Part shown: piece by piece, positions 16,659 through 26,465 of the stretch
How the letters are laid out: each line of letters starts with the position of its first letter
Position numbering within the stretch: position 1 is the stretch's first letter
Origin: Shewanella polaris
GTDB lineage: Bacteria; Pseudomonadota; Gammaproteobacteria; Enterobacterales; Shewanellaceae
Direction of reading: 5' to 3'
Length of the DNA: 64,000 nucleotides
Assembly: GCF_006385555.1 (NCBI RefSeq)
Contig: NZ_CP041036.1
Span: 2,046,001-2,110,000 of the forward strand
Translations under genes and position numbers: made by a program
The notes under the pieces: generated by a model
The model's input: the letters and a program-made list of their open reading frames with translations, nothing else
Told to the model about the DNA's origin: nothing
Databases searched by the model: none

Positions 16659-18239
16659 ATGAATATGAATAAGGACAAATACAGTATAGATAATACCGAT
16701 TATACTGTTGGACAAGATAACATCCAAAAATGGGGCTTTGATATACATAACGCCGTTTTTGGGATTAGTGCAGGTTTAATCGCTGCTTTTTTAATTGCAT
16801 TATTAATTATCGATCCGGCAACATCGAAAGCATTTTTAGATGGTTTAAAATGGCAGATTATAGGAACATTTGACAGCCTATTTATGTGGTCAGCCAATAT
16901 TTTTGTGGTGTTTTGTTTGGCATTAATTGTGTCACCTTTCGGTAAAATTCGCTTAGGTGGTGATGACGCAAAAGCCGATTATTCAAGACTTTCTTGGATA
17001 GCAATGCTTTTTGCTGCAGGTATGGGAATTGGCTTGATGTTTTGGGGCGTTGCTGAACCCTTAGCGTATTACACTGGATGGTATGAAACACCATTAAATG
17101 TTGTTGCTAATACACCTGAGGCTGCGGAGCTTGCGCTTGGTGCAACCATGTTCCACTGGGGATTACACCCTTGGTCAATTTATGGCGTGGTCGCGTTGTC
17201 TATGGCTTTCTTTGCTTATAACAAAGGCTTACCTCTTTCTATTCGTTCTGCTTTTTATCCAATATTGGGTGACCGCACCTGGGGTTGGCCTGGACATATC
17301 ATTGATATTTTGGCCGTATTAGCCACATTATTTGGTTTGGCCACTTCATTGGGTTTAGGTGCCCAACAAGCAGCAGCAGGAATCCATCATGTGTTTGGCA
17401 TTGAAGCCGACCTAACCCTACAAATCACTATTATTGTAGTAGTGACGATGTTAGCTGTTATCTCGGTAGTACGAGGCCTTGAAGGTGGTGTTAAAGTCAT
17501 AAGTAATATCAACATGTTACTTGCTGTTGCTTTACTCATTTTTGTTGCACTGGTTACTTTCGCTGTTTCTATGGGTACCATTCCGACAACTGTAATGGGT
17601 TATATTAAGAATATTATTCCATTGAGTAATCCAATAGGCCGTGAAGACGAAGCTTGGATGCACGGCTGGACTGTGTTTTATTGGGCGTGGTGGATTTCAT
17701 GGTCACCATTTGTGGGTATGTTTATTGCTCGCATCTCACGCGGTCGTACAGTACGTGAATTTCTTGCCACTGTATTGATAGTGCCAACCGTAGTTACTAT
17801 TTTATGGATGTCTGTATTTGGCGGTATCGCCATTGATCAAGTTGTCAATAATGTAGGTACATTGGGCAGTAAGGGGTTAACTGAAGTTCCGCTAGCCATG
17901 TTCCAAATGTTTGATTCGTTGCCTTTAGGCAATCTGTTATCAATGTTAGCTGTGCTACTGGTATTGGTTTTCTTTATAACCTCTTCAGATTCTGGTTCGC
18001 TAGTTATCGACAGTATTACTGCTGGTGGCAAAATTGATGCTCCGATCCCTCAACGTATTTTTTGGGCCGTAATAGAAGGTGCAATTGCAGCTGTTTTATT
18101 ATGGGTTGGTGGCACTCAAGCGATTGAGGCACTGCAAGCAGGTGCCATTTCGACTGGATTACCGTTTACCATTGTTCTATTGGTTATGTGTGTCAGTTTG
18201 TTGATGGGTATGCGCACCGAAAAACATAATAAAAGATAG
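16659..18239 (+). CDS. BCCT-family (betaine/choline/carnitine) transporter
   Basis: 526 residues with twelve hydrophobic helices, the BCCT standard. Diagnostic segments are FAAGMGIGLMFWGVAEP in the third helix (the GMGIG form found in sodium-coupled members) and WWISWSPFVGMFIARISRG with the aromatic substrate box in the eighth. ITSSDSGSLVIDS is also family-typical. The C-terminal tail is short (RTEKHNKR), lacking the long osmosensory tail of BetP. It likely imports glycine betaine or a related quaternary amine. Start: ATG at 16659 after GAGGTGAT; the ATG at 16665 is also possible. It is monocistronic and closed by a strong terminator shared with the converging exonuclease gene. Confidence 0.93.
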   Translation: MNMNKDKYSIDNTDYTVGQDNIQKWGFDIHNAVFGISAGLIAAFLIALLIIDPATSKAFLDGLKWQIIGTFDSLFMWSANIFVVFCLALIVSPFGKIRLGGDDAKADYSRLSWIAMLFAAGMGIGLMFWGVAEPLAYYTGWYETPLNVVANTPEAAELALGATMFHWGLHPWSIYGVVALSMAFFAYNKGLPLSIRSAFYPILGDRTWGWPGHIIDILAVLATLFGLATSLGLGAQQAAAGIHHVFGIEADLTLQITIIVVVTMLAVISVVRGLEGGVKVISNINMLLAVALLIFVALVTFAVSMGTIPTTVMGYIKNIIPLSNPIGREDEAWMHGWTVFYWAWWISWSPFVGMFIARISRGRTVREFLATVLIVPTVVTILWMSVFGGIAIDQVVNNVGTLGSKGLTEVPLAMFQMFDSLPLGNLLSMLAVLLVLVFFITSSDSGSLVIDSITAGGKIDAPIPQRIFWAVIEGAIAAVLLWVGGTQAIEALQAGAISTGLPFTIVLLVMCVSLLMGMRTEKHNKR

Positions 18240-18255
18240 ATTTATACTTGTATTA

Positions 18256-18288
18256 AAAAGCCGATGATTTATTCATCGGCTTTTTTTT
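18256..18288. terminator. bidirectional terminator (BCCT / exonuclease genes)
   Basis: AAAAGCCGATGA (18256-18267) pairs perfectly with TCATCGGCTTTT (18273-18284). Eight T's follow on the plus strand and an A-run precedes it for the minus strand. It lies between two convergent genes. Confidence 0.9.
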
Positions 18289-18314
18289 AAGAATTAATCT
18301 TATGGAGGTAGTAT

Positions 18315-19031
18315 TTATAGCCACAATTTTCTAATCGCAGTATCTGGACTGAAATGATACTTAATTTGTGCTTGAAACAATTCTGCGGTAGCAATTGCAT
18401 CGGTTAAGGCATCGTGTGATGAGTAAGCGGGTAAGTTGTAGCGTTCACGACTATTAGCAAGACGGATCGACGCAGGGCGCCTTCTTTTAAAGAAGTTAAA
18501 CAGTCCCTTTGATTTCTCTCGTTGTACATTAGCCTCTATCTGCATCGTATCAACAACCGGAAAGATAATTCCTTCATCAATCAACAAGCGTAGAGTGTGA
18601 TCAAGAAAGTCACGTTCTATATGCCGAAAATGCACTACAACGACTTTTCCCGCGAGTTCATCTAACAACTGTTCCAATATCAGCAATAGATTGGGTGCAC
18701 CTTTTAAATCAGAGTGGGTGATACCGTGGATAATAATCGAGTCTTCTTGTAATATATCCTGCGGATTGAGATACCATTCTTTTGCTTTACTGCAAAAAAT
18801 ACGCTGTATATTAAAGGGTACTAATCCAATACTAATAATACTGTTTTGTTGTGAATCTAAGCCTGTGGTTTCAAAATCCAATGCCACAAATTCAATATCG
18901 CTTAATGGCGTATCATTTTGATAGGTTCCGACATTATAAAAATCACATAAGCGTCGGTCTTTACTATTTTTTGCTTGTAATTTTAGAAAGGCTTCCCAGT
19001 TTAAAATCTCCTGGTTACTGAAGTTATTCAT
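18315..19031 (-). CDS. DnaQ-like 3'-5' exonuclease (DEDD family)
   Basis: 238 residues. ExoI motif LDFETTG supplies D52 and E54; ExoII is VVVHFRHIERDFLD; ExoIII is YSSHDALTDAIATAEL, giving the HxAxxD signature of DEDDh exonucleases. It resembles the epsilon-like proofreading fold but is a separate protein encoded 3 bases after the CBS/nucleotidyltransferase gene. This gene pair is common in marine gammaproteobacteria. Its substrate is unknown; a role in nucleotide or RNA turnover linked to the sensor-like partner is a guess. The gene ends close to the shared terminator. Confidence 0.9.
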   Translation of the reverse strand: MNNFSNQEILNWEAFLKLQAKNSKDRRLCDFYNVGTYQNDTPLSDIEFVALDFETTGLDSQQNSIISIGLVPFNIQRIFCSKAKEWYLNPQDILQEDSIIIHGITHSDLKGAPNLLLILEQLLDELAGKVVVVHFRHIERDFLDHTLRLLIDEGIIFPVVDTMQIEANVQREKSKGLFNFFKRRRPASIRLANSRERYNLPAYSSHDALTDAIATAELFQAQIKYHFSPDTAIRKLWL

Positions 19032-19034
19032 GAG

Positions 19035-20918
19035 TTAACCTTTAATGTTGTTGGACGTATACCGATATTTTAAAAAGTTTTGTGCATTGCTTAATACTAA
19101 GAAAGCATCTTTAAGATTTCTTCTTTCAAAATTAGACATGCTTTCCGGCTCGATATTATTATCAGGCTCGATTCCAGATTCTATATCAGAGGACTGATGG
19201 CGCAACCGCACCAAAGAGATAAGCTCCATCGCATGCTGTAAATCTTCGCCCTTTGATGTGGGCAAAATACCCGCTTCGATGATATCTTCTAAACGTTCAA
19301 AGGAGTTTTGTGATAACGAACCAATTGCCAAAGCGTGTACTCGAATAAGATCTGCCAATGGTGCTGTTCCACGGCGTTTTAAATTAATCGAGTTATTATG
19401 ACGGCCATCTTTTTCCATCACAAAATCTTTAAAAAATCCCAAAGGAGGTTTACGATTAAGGGCATTATGGGCCAGACAGGCTAAAAATCGGTTGTTTTTC
19501 TTAGTTTTCTTGCGGATGAATGCATTTAACTGCTTAGCCCATTTTATACGGCCATATACACCCGTTAGATCAAAGAAAATAGAGCAGTTTAATAACGCTT
19601 GAGGATTCGGATTGTCTATCCAGTCACCAAAACACGCTTCCCACTCGGAGCGGGTTTTACGGTACTCAGGGTTACTGGCCATAATATCACCGGTGCAGTA
19701 ACTGTAACCGCAAGCGGCCAAACCATCACAAACAAAATCGGCTAATTTTTCAAAATACTCACCATGCAATGCTACTTGATAACTATTATCTAGAATAATG
19801 GCATTGTCTTGATCGGTAACCATGAGCTGTTCATCACGAGCCATCGAACCGAGCGCTAAAAAACAGTAGGGCACAGGTGGCGGGCCGAACTTTTCTTCTG
19901 CAAGTTCTAATAAACGCTGCTTAAAGTTACGGCCGATTTCAGACATTGCCCGTCCGACCATATGAGAATTTGCGTCTTCATTTACCATTCGAACAAAACA
20001 GTTTTTTAACTGGCTAGAAAGCAGTACTAAATCCTCACTACTTTTTTGCTGGAAAATACTGCTGACAAACAACAGACTATTTTGAGATTCGTAACGAATA
20101 ATATCAGCAACTTCAATCAGACCAATGGGTTTTTTATTTTTGATAATAGGCAGATGATCAATGTTATGACGTAACATGAGTAACATAGCTTCAAAAATAT
20201 AAGCGTTATGATCAAGATAGATTAAATTTGTCGACATGACCTGTGAAATAGGACTATCAACATTTATCCCAGCAGCTACGACCTTAGAGCAGAGGTCATG
20301 TTCAGTAATAATACCAACAAAACTGTTTTCCATAGGATCATCTATATTGGGATCATTAATTAATACGGCAGAAATGTTCTCTTCAGCCATTGTCTTAGCA
20401 ACAGCTTGAATAGTGCTACTACAGGGAAGAATAAGTGGTTCTCTGGTCAGTAATGTTTTAACTTTTGAGGTGGTTAGTGCATTGGCATCATCGGTGTTAC
20501 CTTTTACCGCCTGCTTTAAACGGGTGGTATCTTCCACTTCTACAAAATCAGCGAAATCATCATATTGCTCACATAAATCATTGAATACAGACTCTGGAAT
20601 ACAATAAACAAGCGTATCTTTGACCGCTTTGGCTGGGAAACGCACTTTGTTATTGGTCAACAGGCCCATTTGTCCAAATAACTGACCTTGATCAAGACGA
20701 TTATACAGTTCACCTTTACGTCGAAATAGCTCTACGACGCCACTGCGGATCATGTACAGTTCTTTAATTTTGTCATTAAAATTAATAATCATACTATCTG
20801 TTTGGTAATATGAAATCTCAACGCTTTGAGCCACTTCAAGTATCGCTTTTTCGGGAAGTTGATCAAAAGGGGCATACTGAGCAATAAAACTTTGAATTTC
20901 GAGTAATTCGGCTGACAT
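19035..20918 (-). CDS. cNMP-binding / CBS pair / DUF294 nucleotidyltransferase-like protein
   Basis: 627 residues from the ATG at 20918; the frame stays open 56 codons further upstream, but that extension is Cys/Tyr-rich and unlike the family. Domains: cyclic-nucleotide-binding-like fold (about 10-130), two CBS motifs (about 155-280, including FVGIITEHDLCSKV and HLPIIKNKKPIGLIE), a DUF294 nucleotidyltransferase-like domain with GSMARDEQLMVTDQDNA (about 350-365) carrying the GS and DxD-like acidic residues, and a DUF294 C-terminal domain. The family is thought to be regulatory, similar to GlnD-type transferases. It is followed after 3 bases by the exonuclease gene, in one operon. Confidence 0.88.
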   Translation of the reverse strand: MSAELLEIQSFIAQYAPFDQLPEKAILEVAQSVEISYYQTDSMIINFNDKIKELYMIRSGVVELFRRKGELYNRLDQGQLFGQMGLLTNNKVRFPAKAVKDTLVYCIPESVFNDLCEQYDDFADFVEVEDTTRLKQAVKGNTDDANALTTSKVKTLLTREPLILPCSSTIQAVAKTMAEENISAVLINDPNIDDPMENSFVGIITEHDLCSKVVAAGINVDSPISQVMSTNLIYLDHNAYIFEAMLLMLRHNIDHLPIIKNKKPIGLIEVADIIRYESQNSLLFVSSIFQQKSSEDLVLLSSQLKNCFVRMVNEDANSHMVGRAMSEIGRNFKQRLLELAEEKFGPPPVPYCFLALGSMARDEQLMVTDQDNAIILDNSYQVALHGEYFEKLADFVCDGLAACGYSYCTGDIMASNPEYRKTRSEWEACFGDWIDNPNPQALLNCSIFFDLTGVYGRIKWAKQLNAFIRKKTKKNNRFLACLAHNALNRKPPLGFFKDFVMEKDGRHNNSINLKRRGTAPLADLIRVHALAIGSLSQNSFERLEDIIEAGILPTSKGEDLQHAMELISLVRLRHQSSDIESGIEPDNNIEPESMSNFERRNLKDAFLVLSNAQNFLKYRYTSNNIKG

Positions 20919-21179
20919 TAATAGGCCTGCTAATGTGTATTGACTGGAGCTTTTGTGTATAGCTATACAGACATTATACGAGTTATAGCTGCAATATGTG
21001 CAGCTATAATTACAGGCGAATATTTTACCTTTGATTTGGTATTGATTGATTGTGCGATGTTTACAATTGATAATAATAAAAGTCATTGATTATAAATGGC
21101 TTTTATTAAGATTGTTAACGGTGCTTTAAAGATTGATTTAGAAATACAGTCACTTTTAAAAAAAATAATGTGGTTCATA

Positions 21180-21607
21180 TTAAGCTTGAGATAACCCCTC
21201 TGCATTGGTTGTTTTTATTGAAAAATGTCTATTAGTTTTTATCCTTATCTTTTTCATTGCCTCACAATTAGAGTTGTCTTTGTCAGCTTCTTCGTTCTCG
21301 TTGTCGTCGACAGTATCGCTATTAAAATCAGATAATACCTCGGCCAAATGAGCTCGTGAAACCTGACCTTGTAAATCGCCTTAAAATCCACAACAGGTAT
21401 AGGGAGATCTCAAGCCATAATCGCTGGAAGGTGGCCTACAAGCAGATCATCTGGTGAAATGGGGGGCAAGTCTTCTAACTTAAAATCTTCCATTGGTTCT
21501 TCATTATCGACTTTTACAGGTTCTTCGAGTATTTCTTGGCATATAACGCCAGAACATCGTCTTCGTTTACATAATAGGCCCTAATCAAAAACGTCTATAA
21601 AAGACAT
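21180..21607 (-). pseudogene. decayed acidic protein gene (hypothetical) with in-frame stops and frameshifts
   Basis: Reading the minus strand from an ATG at 21607 gives MSFIDVFD, then a TAG. The adjacent frame continues with AYYVNEDDVLALYAKKY. A shift back yields EEPVKVDNEEPMEDFKLEDL and LVGHLPAIMA, then an in-frame TGA, DLPIPVVDFKAIY, a one-base loss, and GQVSRAHLAEVLSDFNSD followed by an acidic tail to a TAA at 21180. The pieces are colinear, protein-like and lie in different frames, so this is a remnant of a protein of roughly 135-140 residues rather than noise. I do not recognise the family. Sequencing error could explain one lesion but hardly all of them. Confidence 0.65.
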
Positions 21608-21626
21608 ATTAAAACAATCAGGATAA

Positions 21627-21640
21627 TTGATCTTGATCAA
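21627..21640 (+). promoter_or_regulatory. perfect FNR/EtrA box upstream of hsp20
   Basis: TTGAT-CTTG-ATCAA matches TTGAT-N4-ATCAA at 10 of 10 positions. It begins exactly 36 bases before the TAAAAT hexamer at 21663, the same arrangement as in front of cbpA, placing it at -41.5 from a predicted start near 21675. Confidence 0.75.
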
Positions 21641-21662
21641 ATGATGCTCGTTATGTGAGCGC

Positions 21663-21668
21663 TAAAAT
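21663..21668 (+). promoter_or_regulatory. -10 element of the hsp20 promoter
   Basis: TAAAAT matches TATAAT at 5 of 6 positions and sits at class II distance from the FNR box. No sigma-32 (heat-shock) -35/-10 pair was recognised nearby. Confidence 0.55.
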
Positions 21669-21755
21669 TGTTGGGTAGGTTGAGATTTTGGTTGTACGTA
21701 AAGCCAGAATCAATCAATTTTACTAGCAGATTTAAAGATGTAAGGAGATTTTGTT

Positions 21756-22181
21756 ATGAACTTAATTCCTAAAAATTCACTTTTTGATGTGACAGACTTT
21801 TTTGGCAACTTTTATGCTCCCACTGTTGAGGGGGAAAAGGATGTAGATTTTTTTAGTCCTCGGGTAAATATTAATGATAATGAGGATCATTATGATATTA
21901 CCGCCGACTTACCGGGTGTAGATAAAAAGGATATTCATGTTTCACTTGATGGCGATGTACTAACCATTGAGGCATCGACAGCCGAAGATAATGAAGTAAA
22001 AGACCACGGGCAAGTGATCAGAAAAGAACGTCGTACAGGTCAATATGTCCGCCGTTTCACTTTAGATGGCAAACCAAGTGAAGCCGATATAAAAGCCTCA
22101 TTTAAAAATGGAGTGCTTCAATTGAAAGTGCCTAAACTTGGTGGGAAAAAAGCTGAAACTAAACTAATCCCCATTCAATAA
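21756..22181 (+). CDS. small heat shock protein, Hsp20/alpha-crystallin family
   Basis: 141 residues. A short N-terminal arm contains FFGNFYAP. The alpha-crystallin domain runs about 30-130 with DLPGVDKKDIHVSLDGDVL and ends in the A-x-x-x-N-G-V-L motif (ASFKNGVLQL). The C-terminal tail has LIPI, the IxI-type motif that docks into neighbouring subunits in the oligomer. It acts as an ATP-independent holdase in the cytoplasm. The ribosome site AAGGAGA precedes the ATG. Monocistronic, with a strong terminator at 22359. A perfect FNR box lies 116-129 bases upstream, so induction under oxygen limitation is predicted; classic heat-shock control is not evident from the sequence. Confidence 0.95.
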   Translation: MNLIPKNSLFDVTDFFGNFYAPTVEGEKDVDFFSPRVNINDNEDHYDITADLPGVDKKDIHVSLDGDVLTIEASTAEDNEVKDHGQVIRKERRTGQYVRRFTLDGKPSEADIKASFKNGVLQLKVPKLGGKKAETKLIPIQ

Positions 22182-22358
22182 CAAAGCCAGTATAAATTGT
22201 TGCTATAAAATAAATTAATGAGGTAAAGCTTAGAAATGTATTAACCATCTATATTTAATAAAATGGTTAATAAAACGTTTTATAAAGCAATAACTCAAAT
22301 AATAGATATATCAACTTTATACATGTAGTGGTCGCATAAATCATTATTGATAACGATT

Positions 22359-22387
22359 AAAAAGCCCGCTAATTTAGCGGGCTTTTT
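22359..22387. terminator. strong terminator between hsp20 and the second chemoreceptor
   Basis: AAAAAGCCCGCT (22359-22370) pairs perfectly with AGCGGGCTTTTT (22376-22387), loop AATTT. T-tracts serve both strands, so it can end both convergent genes. Confidence 0.92.
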
Positions 22388-22414
22388 GTTAACGTTTAAT
22401 CATCAAATAGTTGT

Positions 22415-24031
22415 TTATTGGGTTTTAAATTGGCCTATCTGTGCTTTTAATTGTTGAGATAATTGGTCAACTTGAACACTCGCAGTATGTGACTGTTCGG
22501 CATTGGCAACGGTTAAGCGAGTTTCATCACTAATATTAACAATGTTACGATTAATTTCATCACTCACTGCCGTTTGCTCTTCCGCCGCAGTTGCAATTTG
22601 AGTCGCCATATTGGCAATGGTAGCAACAGATTGGGTAATTTTAGTCAGTGCTTCACCCGCCTGAGCTGCTTGCTCAGTGCTATTTTTAGCTTGTTGGCTA
22701 CTTGCTTCCATAACGGTTACAGCGCCTTTTACACCTGTTTGCAATCGACCAATCATTTCTTGAATCTGATTGGTTGAATCTTGAGTGCGCTGAGCTAAGG
22801 TGCGAACTTCATCGGCAACAACGGCAAAGCCACGGCCTTGTTCTCCGGCACGTGCGGCTTCAATTGCAGCATTTAACGCCAGTAGATTGGTTTGGTCTGA
22901 AATACCACGAATAACGTCCAAAATAGTGCCAATATTATTGGTATCGCTTTCTAATTTATAGAGTGCACTCGCGGCTTGTTCCACCCCTTTTGCTAGATGA
23001 TCAATTGAATCGATAGTTTGGCGAACAACCTTGTCGCCTTGTAGTGCTTGTGCATCTGAATCATGTGCTGCTTGGGCGGCTAACTCGGCATTGTTTGCAA
23101 CTTCAATGACGGTTGCTTGCATTTGATTCATTGCCGTGGCGACTTGTTCTGTTTCACTTTGTAGTCGTTGCATACCATTTAAGGTTTCATTACTAGCAGA
23201 TGCTAACTGTACACTTGTTGTGCCTAATTGTTGTGTGTTGCCATTAAAATCAATGATCAACTCACGAATGTTCGCCACGAACACATTGAAGCTCGATGCC
23301 ACTTTAGCAATTTCATCATCACTACTATCGTCTAACTTTACGGTTAGATCCTTTGCTCCAGATGCCACATTGCGCATTGATTCATCAAGTTTGTTAAGTG
23401 GAGTTAAAATACGTTGATAAAGAATTATCATCATTATCACAATAAATAACCCGAGGCCAATGCTTCCCCATAATTGCACCCTCGAAGCCGAAGTTGTTGC
23501 AATAAGAGTTTCATTTACCGTTGAAACAAATTGTTGATCCAGTTCTTGAGCCAATAAATCTAAGTTTTCTGCTAATTCTCCCGCAGAGTCATCAAAGCCA
23601 CCAGCGTCTTTCATTAATGCGTTACCCGCTTCAGTACCTTGGGTTAAATAGGCGTCGGCCATTCTTATACCAGAATCGTACAATAAATTGACTTGGCGTT
23701 TAATATTTTGTGCCTGCACTGCAAATTCTGGAGCGTATTTAATTAACTCATCAATCTGTTGTAGGGCTCCGCTCTTGCTTTCAAGTGCTTCAGACTTAGC
23801 TTCATCACTTTTGGTTGCCCCCACATCGGTTAGAAATTGTTGTATTTGCACGACATAATAACGAGTATCTTTTAATGCAAATATTGCATGAACTTGTAGC
23901 TCTTCTTTTTCAATATTTACATGTATACGCTCTTGTTGAACACTCATTATCAAAGCCAACACCATTAGTGACGTTAACGTTAGTACAATGGTAATTTGGA
24001 GCATTCTCTTGATGGAGAACTTTATATTCAT
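22415..24031 (-). CDS. methyl-accepting chemotaxis protein
   Basis: 538 residues. First membrane helix about 10-30, a periplasmic all-helical sensor (about 31-185, Ala/Glu/Gln-rich), second helix about 188-208 ([19 protein letters not shown]), HAMP domain with [20 protein letters not shown], then the signalling coiled coil with the conserved tip [20 protein letters not shown] and [12 protein letters not shown]. It lacks a CheR tether pentapeptide. It is a second orphan chemoreceptor in this window, with a sensor unrelated by eye to the one at 1757. Ligand unknown. Monocistronic on the minus strand, ending at a shared terminator. Confidence 0.94.
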   Translation of the reverse strand: MNIKFSIKRMLQITIVLTLTSLMVLALIMSVQQERIHVNIEKEELQVHAIFALKDTRYYVVQIQQFLTDVGATKSDEAKSEALESKSGALQQIDELIKYAPEFAVQAQNIKRQVNLLYDSGIRMADAYLTQGTEAGNALMKDAGGFDDSAGELAENLDLLAQELDQQFVSTVNETLIATTSASRVQLWGSIGLGLFIVIMMIILYQRILTPLNKLDESMRNVASGAKDLTVKLDDSSDDEIAKVASSFNVFVANIRELIIDFNGNTQQLGTTSVQLASASNETLNGMQRLQSETEQVATAMNQMQATVIEVANNAELAAQAAHDSDAQALQGDKVVRQTIDSIDHLAKGVEQAASALYKLESDTNNIGTILDVIRGISDQTNLLALNAAIEAARAGEQGRGFAVVADEVRTLAQRTQDSTNQIQEMIGRLQTGVKGAVTVMEASSQQAKNSTEQAAQAGEALTKITQSVATIANMATQIATAAEEQTAVSDEINRNIVNISDETRLTVANAEQSHTASVQVDQLSQQLKAQIGQFKTQ

Positions 24032-24478
24032 AAATAACCCTTAACGTAAATAAAATGATGTCATGCAATGTAAAGAGAATATCGTGTTATATAATTATTG
24101 TCATTTAACAGCGTTGATTTTTTGAACCTATGTCTAATTAAAGAGTAGTTTTATTTGTTAGGGCGAAGATTGTTGTTATTTTTATACCCTAAAATGTTGT
24201 TGTTTGGATGTTTTTAGGTTTGTCTTTGGTTGTTTATCGGTAGTTTTTATGTTGGTTAATTGTGACTGTTTTTATTGAAAAATCAACTTTTAGTTGTAGT
24301 CAGTAAATAAACCAACACTTACATATTCTAAGGTGGGGCATAAAAATGACTAAATTGTTTTGATCTGTTGGGTGAGTAATGGATGATAAAAAAGAAAATA
24401 TTCTATATGTCAGTAATCGAAAAAGTTTCAATAAAAAACGCGCCAATTGGCGCGTTTAAAAGTTTGTTATTTAAATGA
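24032..24478. other. intergenic region upstream of the chemoreceptor
   Basis: About 450 bases with a T/G-rich segment (about 24150-24260). Besides the asnS terminator at 24436-24457 I see no gene, RNA or clear promoter. Confidence 0.5.
24436..24457 (-). terminator. asnS terminator (22-bp palindrome)
   Basis: AAACGCGCC-AATT-GGCGCGTTT is a perfect palindrome 22 bases beyond the asnS stop. On the minus strand it is followed by a T-run, as expected for an intrinsic terminator. Confidence 0.88.
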
Positions 24479-25879
24479 TTAGAAACTTGCTGAGCGAGGT
24501 GCGCGAGGGAAGGGGATAACATCACGAATGTTGTTAACGCCAGTCACGTATGACACTAAACGCTCAAAACCTAAACCGAAACCAGAATGTGGCACTGTGC
24601 CATAACGGCGTAGGTCACGATACCACCAGTAATCTTCTTGGCTTAAATCCATTTCAGCTAAACGCATATCAAGTACGTCTAAACGCTCTTCACGCTGTGC
24701 GCCACCGATAATTTCACCAATACCTGGTGCTAATACGTCCATCGCGGCAACAGTCTTACCATCATCGTTTAAGCGCATATAGAAAGCTTTAATGTCTTTA
24801 GGATAGTTTTTAACGACAACAGGCGCTTTAAAATGCTCTTCTGCTAAATAGCGTTCGTGCTCAGATTGTAAATCAATACCCCATTCAACTGCGAATTCAA
24901 ACTTCTTACCACAGTTTTTAAGGATTTCAACCGCATCAGTGTAATCTACTTGGGCAAAATCACTGCTAACGAATGATTGCAAACGTTCGATAACGGTTTT
25001 ATCAACACGTTCGTTAAAGAAGCTTAAATCATCCATGCGTTCTTCAAGTACGGCTTTAAAGGCGTACTTGAGCATTTTTTCAGCTAACTCAGCGGCATCA
25101 TCCAATGTGGCAAATGCCACTTCAGGCTCAACCATCCAGAATTCTGCAAGGTGGCGAGTGGTGTTTGAGTTTTCTGCACGGAATGTTGGCCCAAAGGTAT
25201 ATACTTTAGACAATGCACAAGCATAGGTTTCTGCGTTTAACTGACCCGATACAGTCAAGAATGATTCTTTACCGAAGAAGTCTTTATCGTAATCAACTTT
25301 ACCATCGGCAGTGCGAGGTAAATTTTCCATGTCTAATGTTGATACGCGGAACATTTCACCTGCACCTTCACAATCAGACGCAGTAATTAATGGGGTTGAT
25401 ACCCAGATAAACCCTTCTTCATGATAGAAGCGGTGAATGGCTTGTGATAAACAGTTACGTACACGGGCAACGGCACCAATAATATTGGTACGAGGACGAA
25501 GATGGGCCAGTTCACGTAAATGCTCAATAGAATGACGTTTAGCCGACATTGGGTAAGTATCTGGATCGTCAACAAAACCCGTGACTAGGATTTCGGATAC
25601 TTGCAATTCAAATGCTTGACCGGCACCAGGAGAGGCAACCACTTCACCCGTCATGACGACAGAGCAGCCTGCAGTCAATTTCAATACATCGTCATTGTAA
25701 TTGGCTAGGCTATTTGGCACGACACCTTGAATAGGGTCGAAACATGAACCGTCATACACGGCTAAGAAAGAAATACCCGCTTTTGAATCTCGGCGAGTTC
25801 TTACCCAGCCACGGACAGTGACTTGCGAACCAACGGCGTGTTCACCTTTAAATACAGAAGCGACAGATGCAATGCTCAT
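24479..25879 (-). CDS. asnS: asparaginyl-tRNA synthetase
   Basis: 466 residues from the ATG at 25879, identical in length to E. coli AsnS and starting with an equivalent [10 protein letters not shown]; a TTG six codons upstream is less likely. It has an OB-fold anticodon-binding domain (about 15-110, [14 protein letters not shown]) and a class II catalytic core with motif 2 ([20 protein letters not shown]) and motif 3 ([15 protein letters not shown]). It charges tRNA-Asn with asparagine in the cytoplasm. Asn-specific features such as the FERLV and EMFRVS segments match AsnS rather than AspS. Monocistronic, with its own terminator. Confidence 0.97.
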   Translation of the reverse strand: MSIASVASVFKGEHAVGSQVTVRGWVRTRRDSKAGISFLAVYDGSCFDPIQGVVPNSLANYNDDVLKLTAGCSVVMTGEVVASPGAGQAFELQVSEILVTGFVDDPDTYPMSAKRHSIEHLRELAHLRPRTNIIGAVARVRNCLSQAIHRFYHEEGFIWVSTPLITASDCEGAGEMFRVSTLDMENLPRTADGKVDYDKDFFGKESFLTVSGQLNAETYACALSKVYTFGPTFRAENSNTTRHLAEFWMVEPEVAFATLDDAAELAEKMLKYAFKAVLEERMDDLSFFNERVDKTVIERLQSFVSSDFAQVDYTDAVEILKNCGKKFEFAVEWGIDLQSEHERYLAEEHFKAPVVVKNYPKDIKAFYMRLNDDGKTVAAMDVLAPGIGEIIGGAQREERLDVLDMRLAEMDLSQEDYWWYRDLRRYGTVPHSGFGLGFERLVSYVTGVNNIRDVIPFPRAPRSASF

Positions 25880-26059
25880 TGTTGCTTTATTCTCCAACGT
25901 ATCGAATATAAATATAAATTTGGGCTTTATCTTACCTTGCTGGTGGCTTTTCTCAAGCTGAAAACGCTATTCTAGGGTGATTATTATGATACTTTTAGTT
26001 AAGTCGGTTAAATATATGGCTAATTAGTCTTTTATTGTCCCGTTTATTAAGGAAAGTCC

Positions 26060-26395
26060 ATGTCTCGATTAGGAATTATACAAGTGGTGTTGACCATTTT
26101 GTCGTTATTAGGCTGGAGCTTAGCCATTTATGCGTTGATTATTTTTGGTGAAGCTAGGCCTGATCGCGCAGTTGGATATTTTTTAAGTAAAGGGGTGTCG
26201 GTGCGATTAAACTGGGATCCCGTATTAACCATTAAATTAGAGTATTTAATTTGGTGGTGTGCAGGTATTAGTTTTTTAAATTTGCTGGTTAATTTCTATG
26301 CAAAAACGACTACGCGAATGGGGTTTTGGGTCAATATACCATTGCTATTGTTAGTCTCGTTGTCAGCAGGTTTATATATCCGCTACGTGGTCTAA
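26060..26395 (+). CDS. small membrane protein of unknown function
   Basis: 111 residues with three predicted membrane helices (about 7-28, 61-81, 89-109). A polar loop (about 29-58) contains GEARPDRAVGYFLSKG. The ATG has AAGGAAA ahead of it. No family is recognised. It lies between asnS (divergent) and the NUDIX gene (convergent), so it is probably monocistronic. Codon use looks like that of its neighbours. Confidence 0.7.
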   Translation: MSRLGIIQVVLTILSLLGWSLAIYALIIFGEARPDRAVGYFLSKGVSVRLNWDPVLTIKLEYLIWWCAGISFLNLLVNFYAKTTTRMGFWVNIPLLLLVSLSAGLYIRYVV

Positions 26396-26465
26396 TTGGC
26401 ATTGTGAATATTATTGACATCAACTATGGGTTAAATGATTTATGAAGTATATCTTCAATGCTTGA

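Larger units (their letters stand above)
20919..21755. other. long intergenic region containing a gene remnant and the hsp20 promoter
   Basis: Some 840 bases lie between the divergent CBS-protein and hsp20 genes. They contain a decayed coding sequence on the minus strand (21180-21607) and a FNR-type promoter driving hsp20 (21627-21668). The part from 20919 to 21179 shows no gene. Confidence 0.6.

Noticed and set aside
20919..21086. 56-codon upstream extension of the CBS/DUF294 protein
   Set aside because: The added peptide is rich in Cys, Tyr and Asn and unlike the family N-terminus; the ATG at 20918 gives the expected protein start.
21180..21607. Programmed frameshifting as the explanation for the broken frame
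   Set aside because: At least four separate lesions including two stops are present and no slippery site with a stimulator was seen; decay is more likely.
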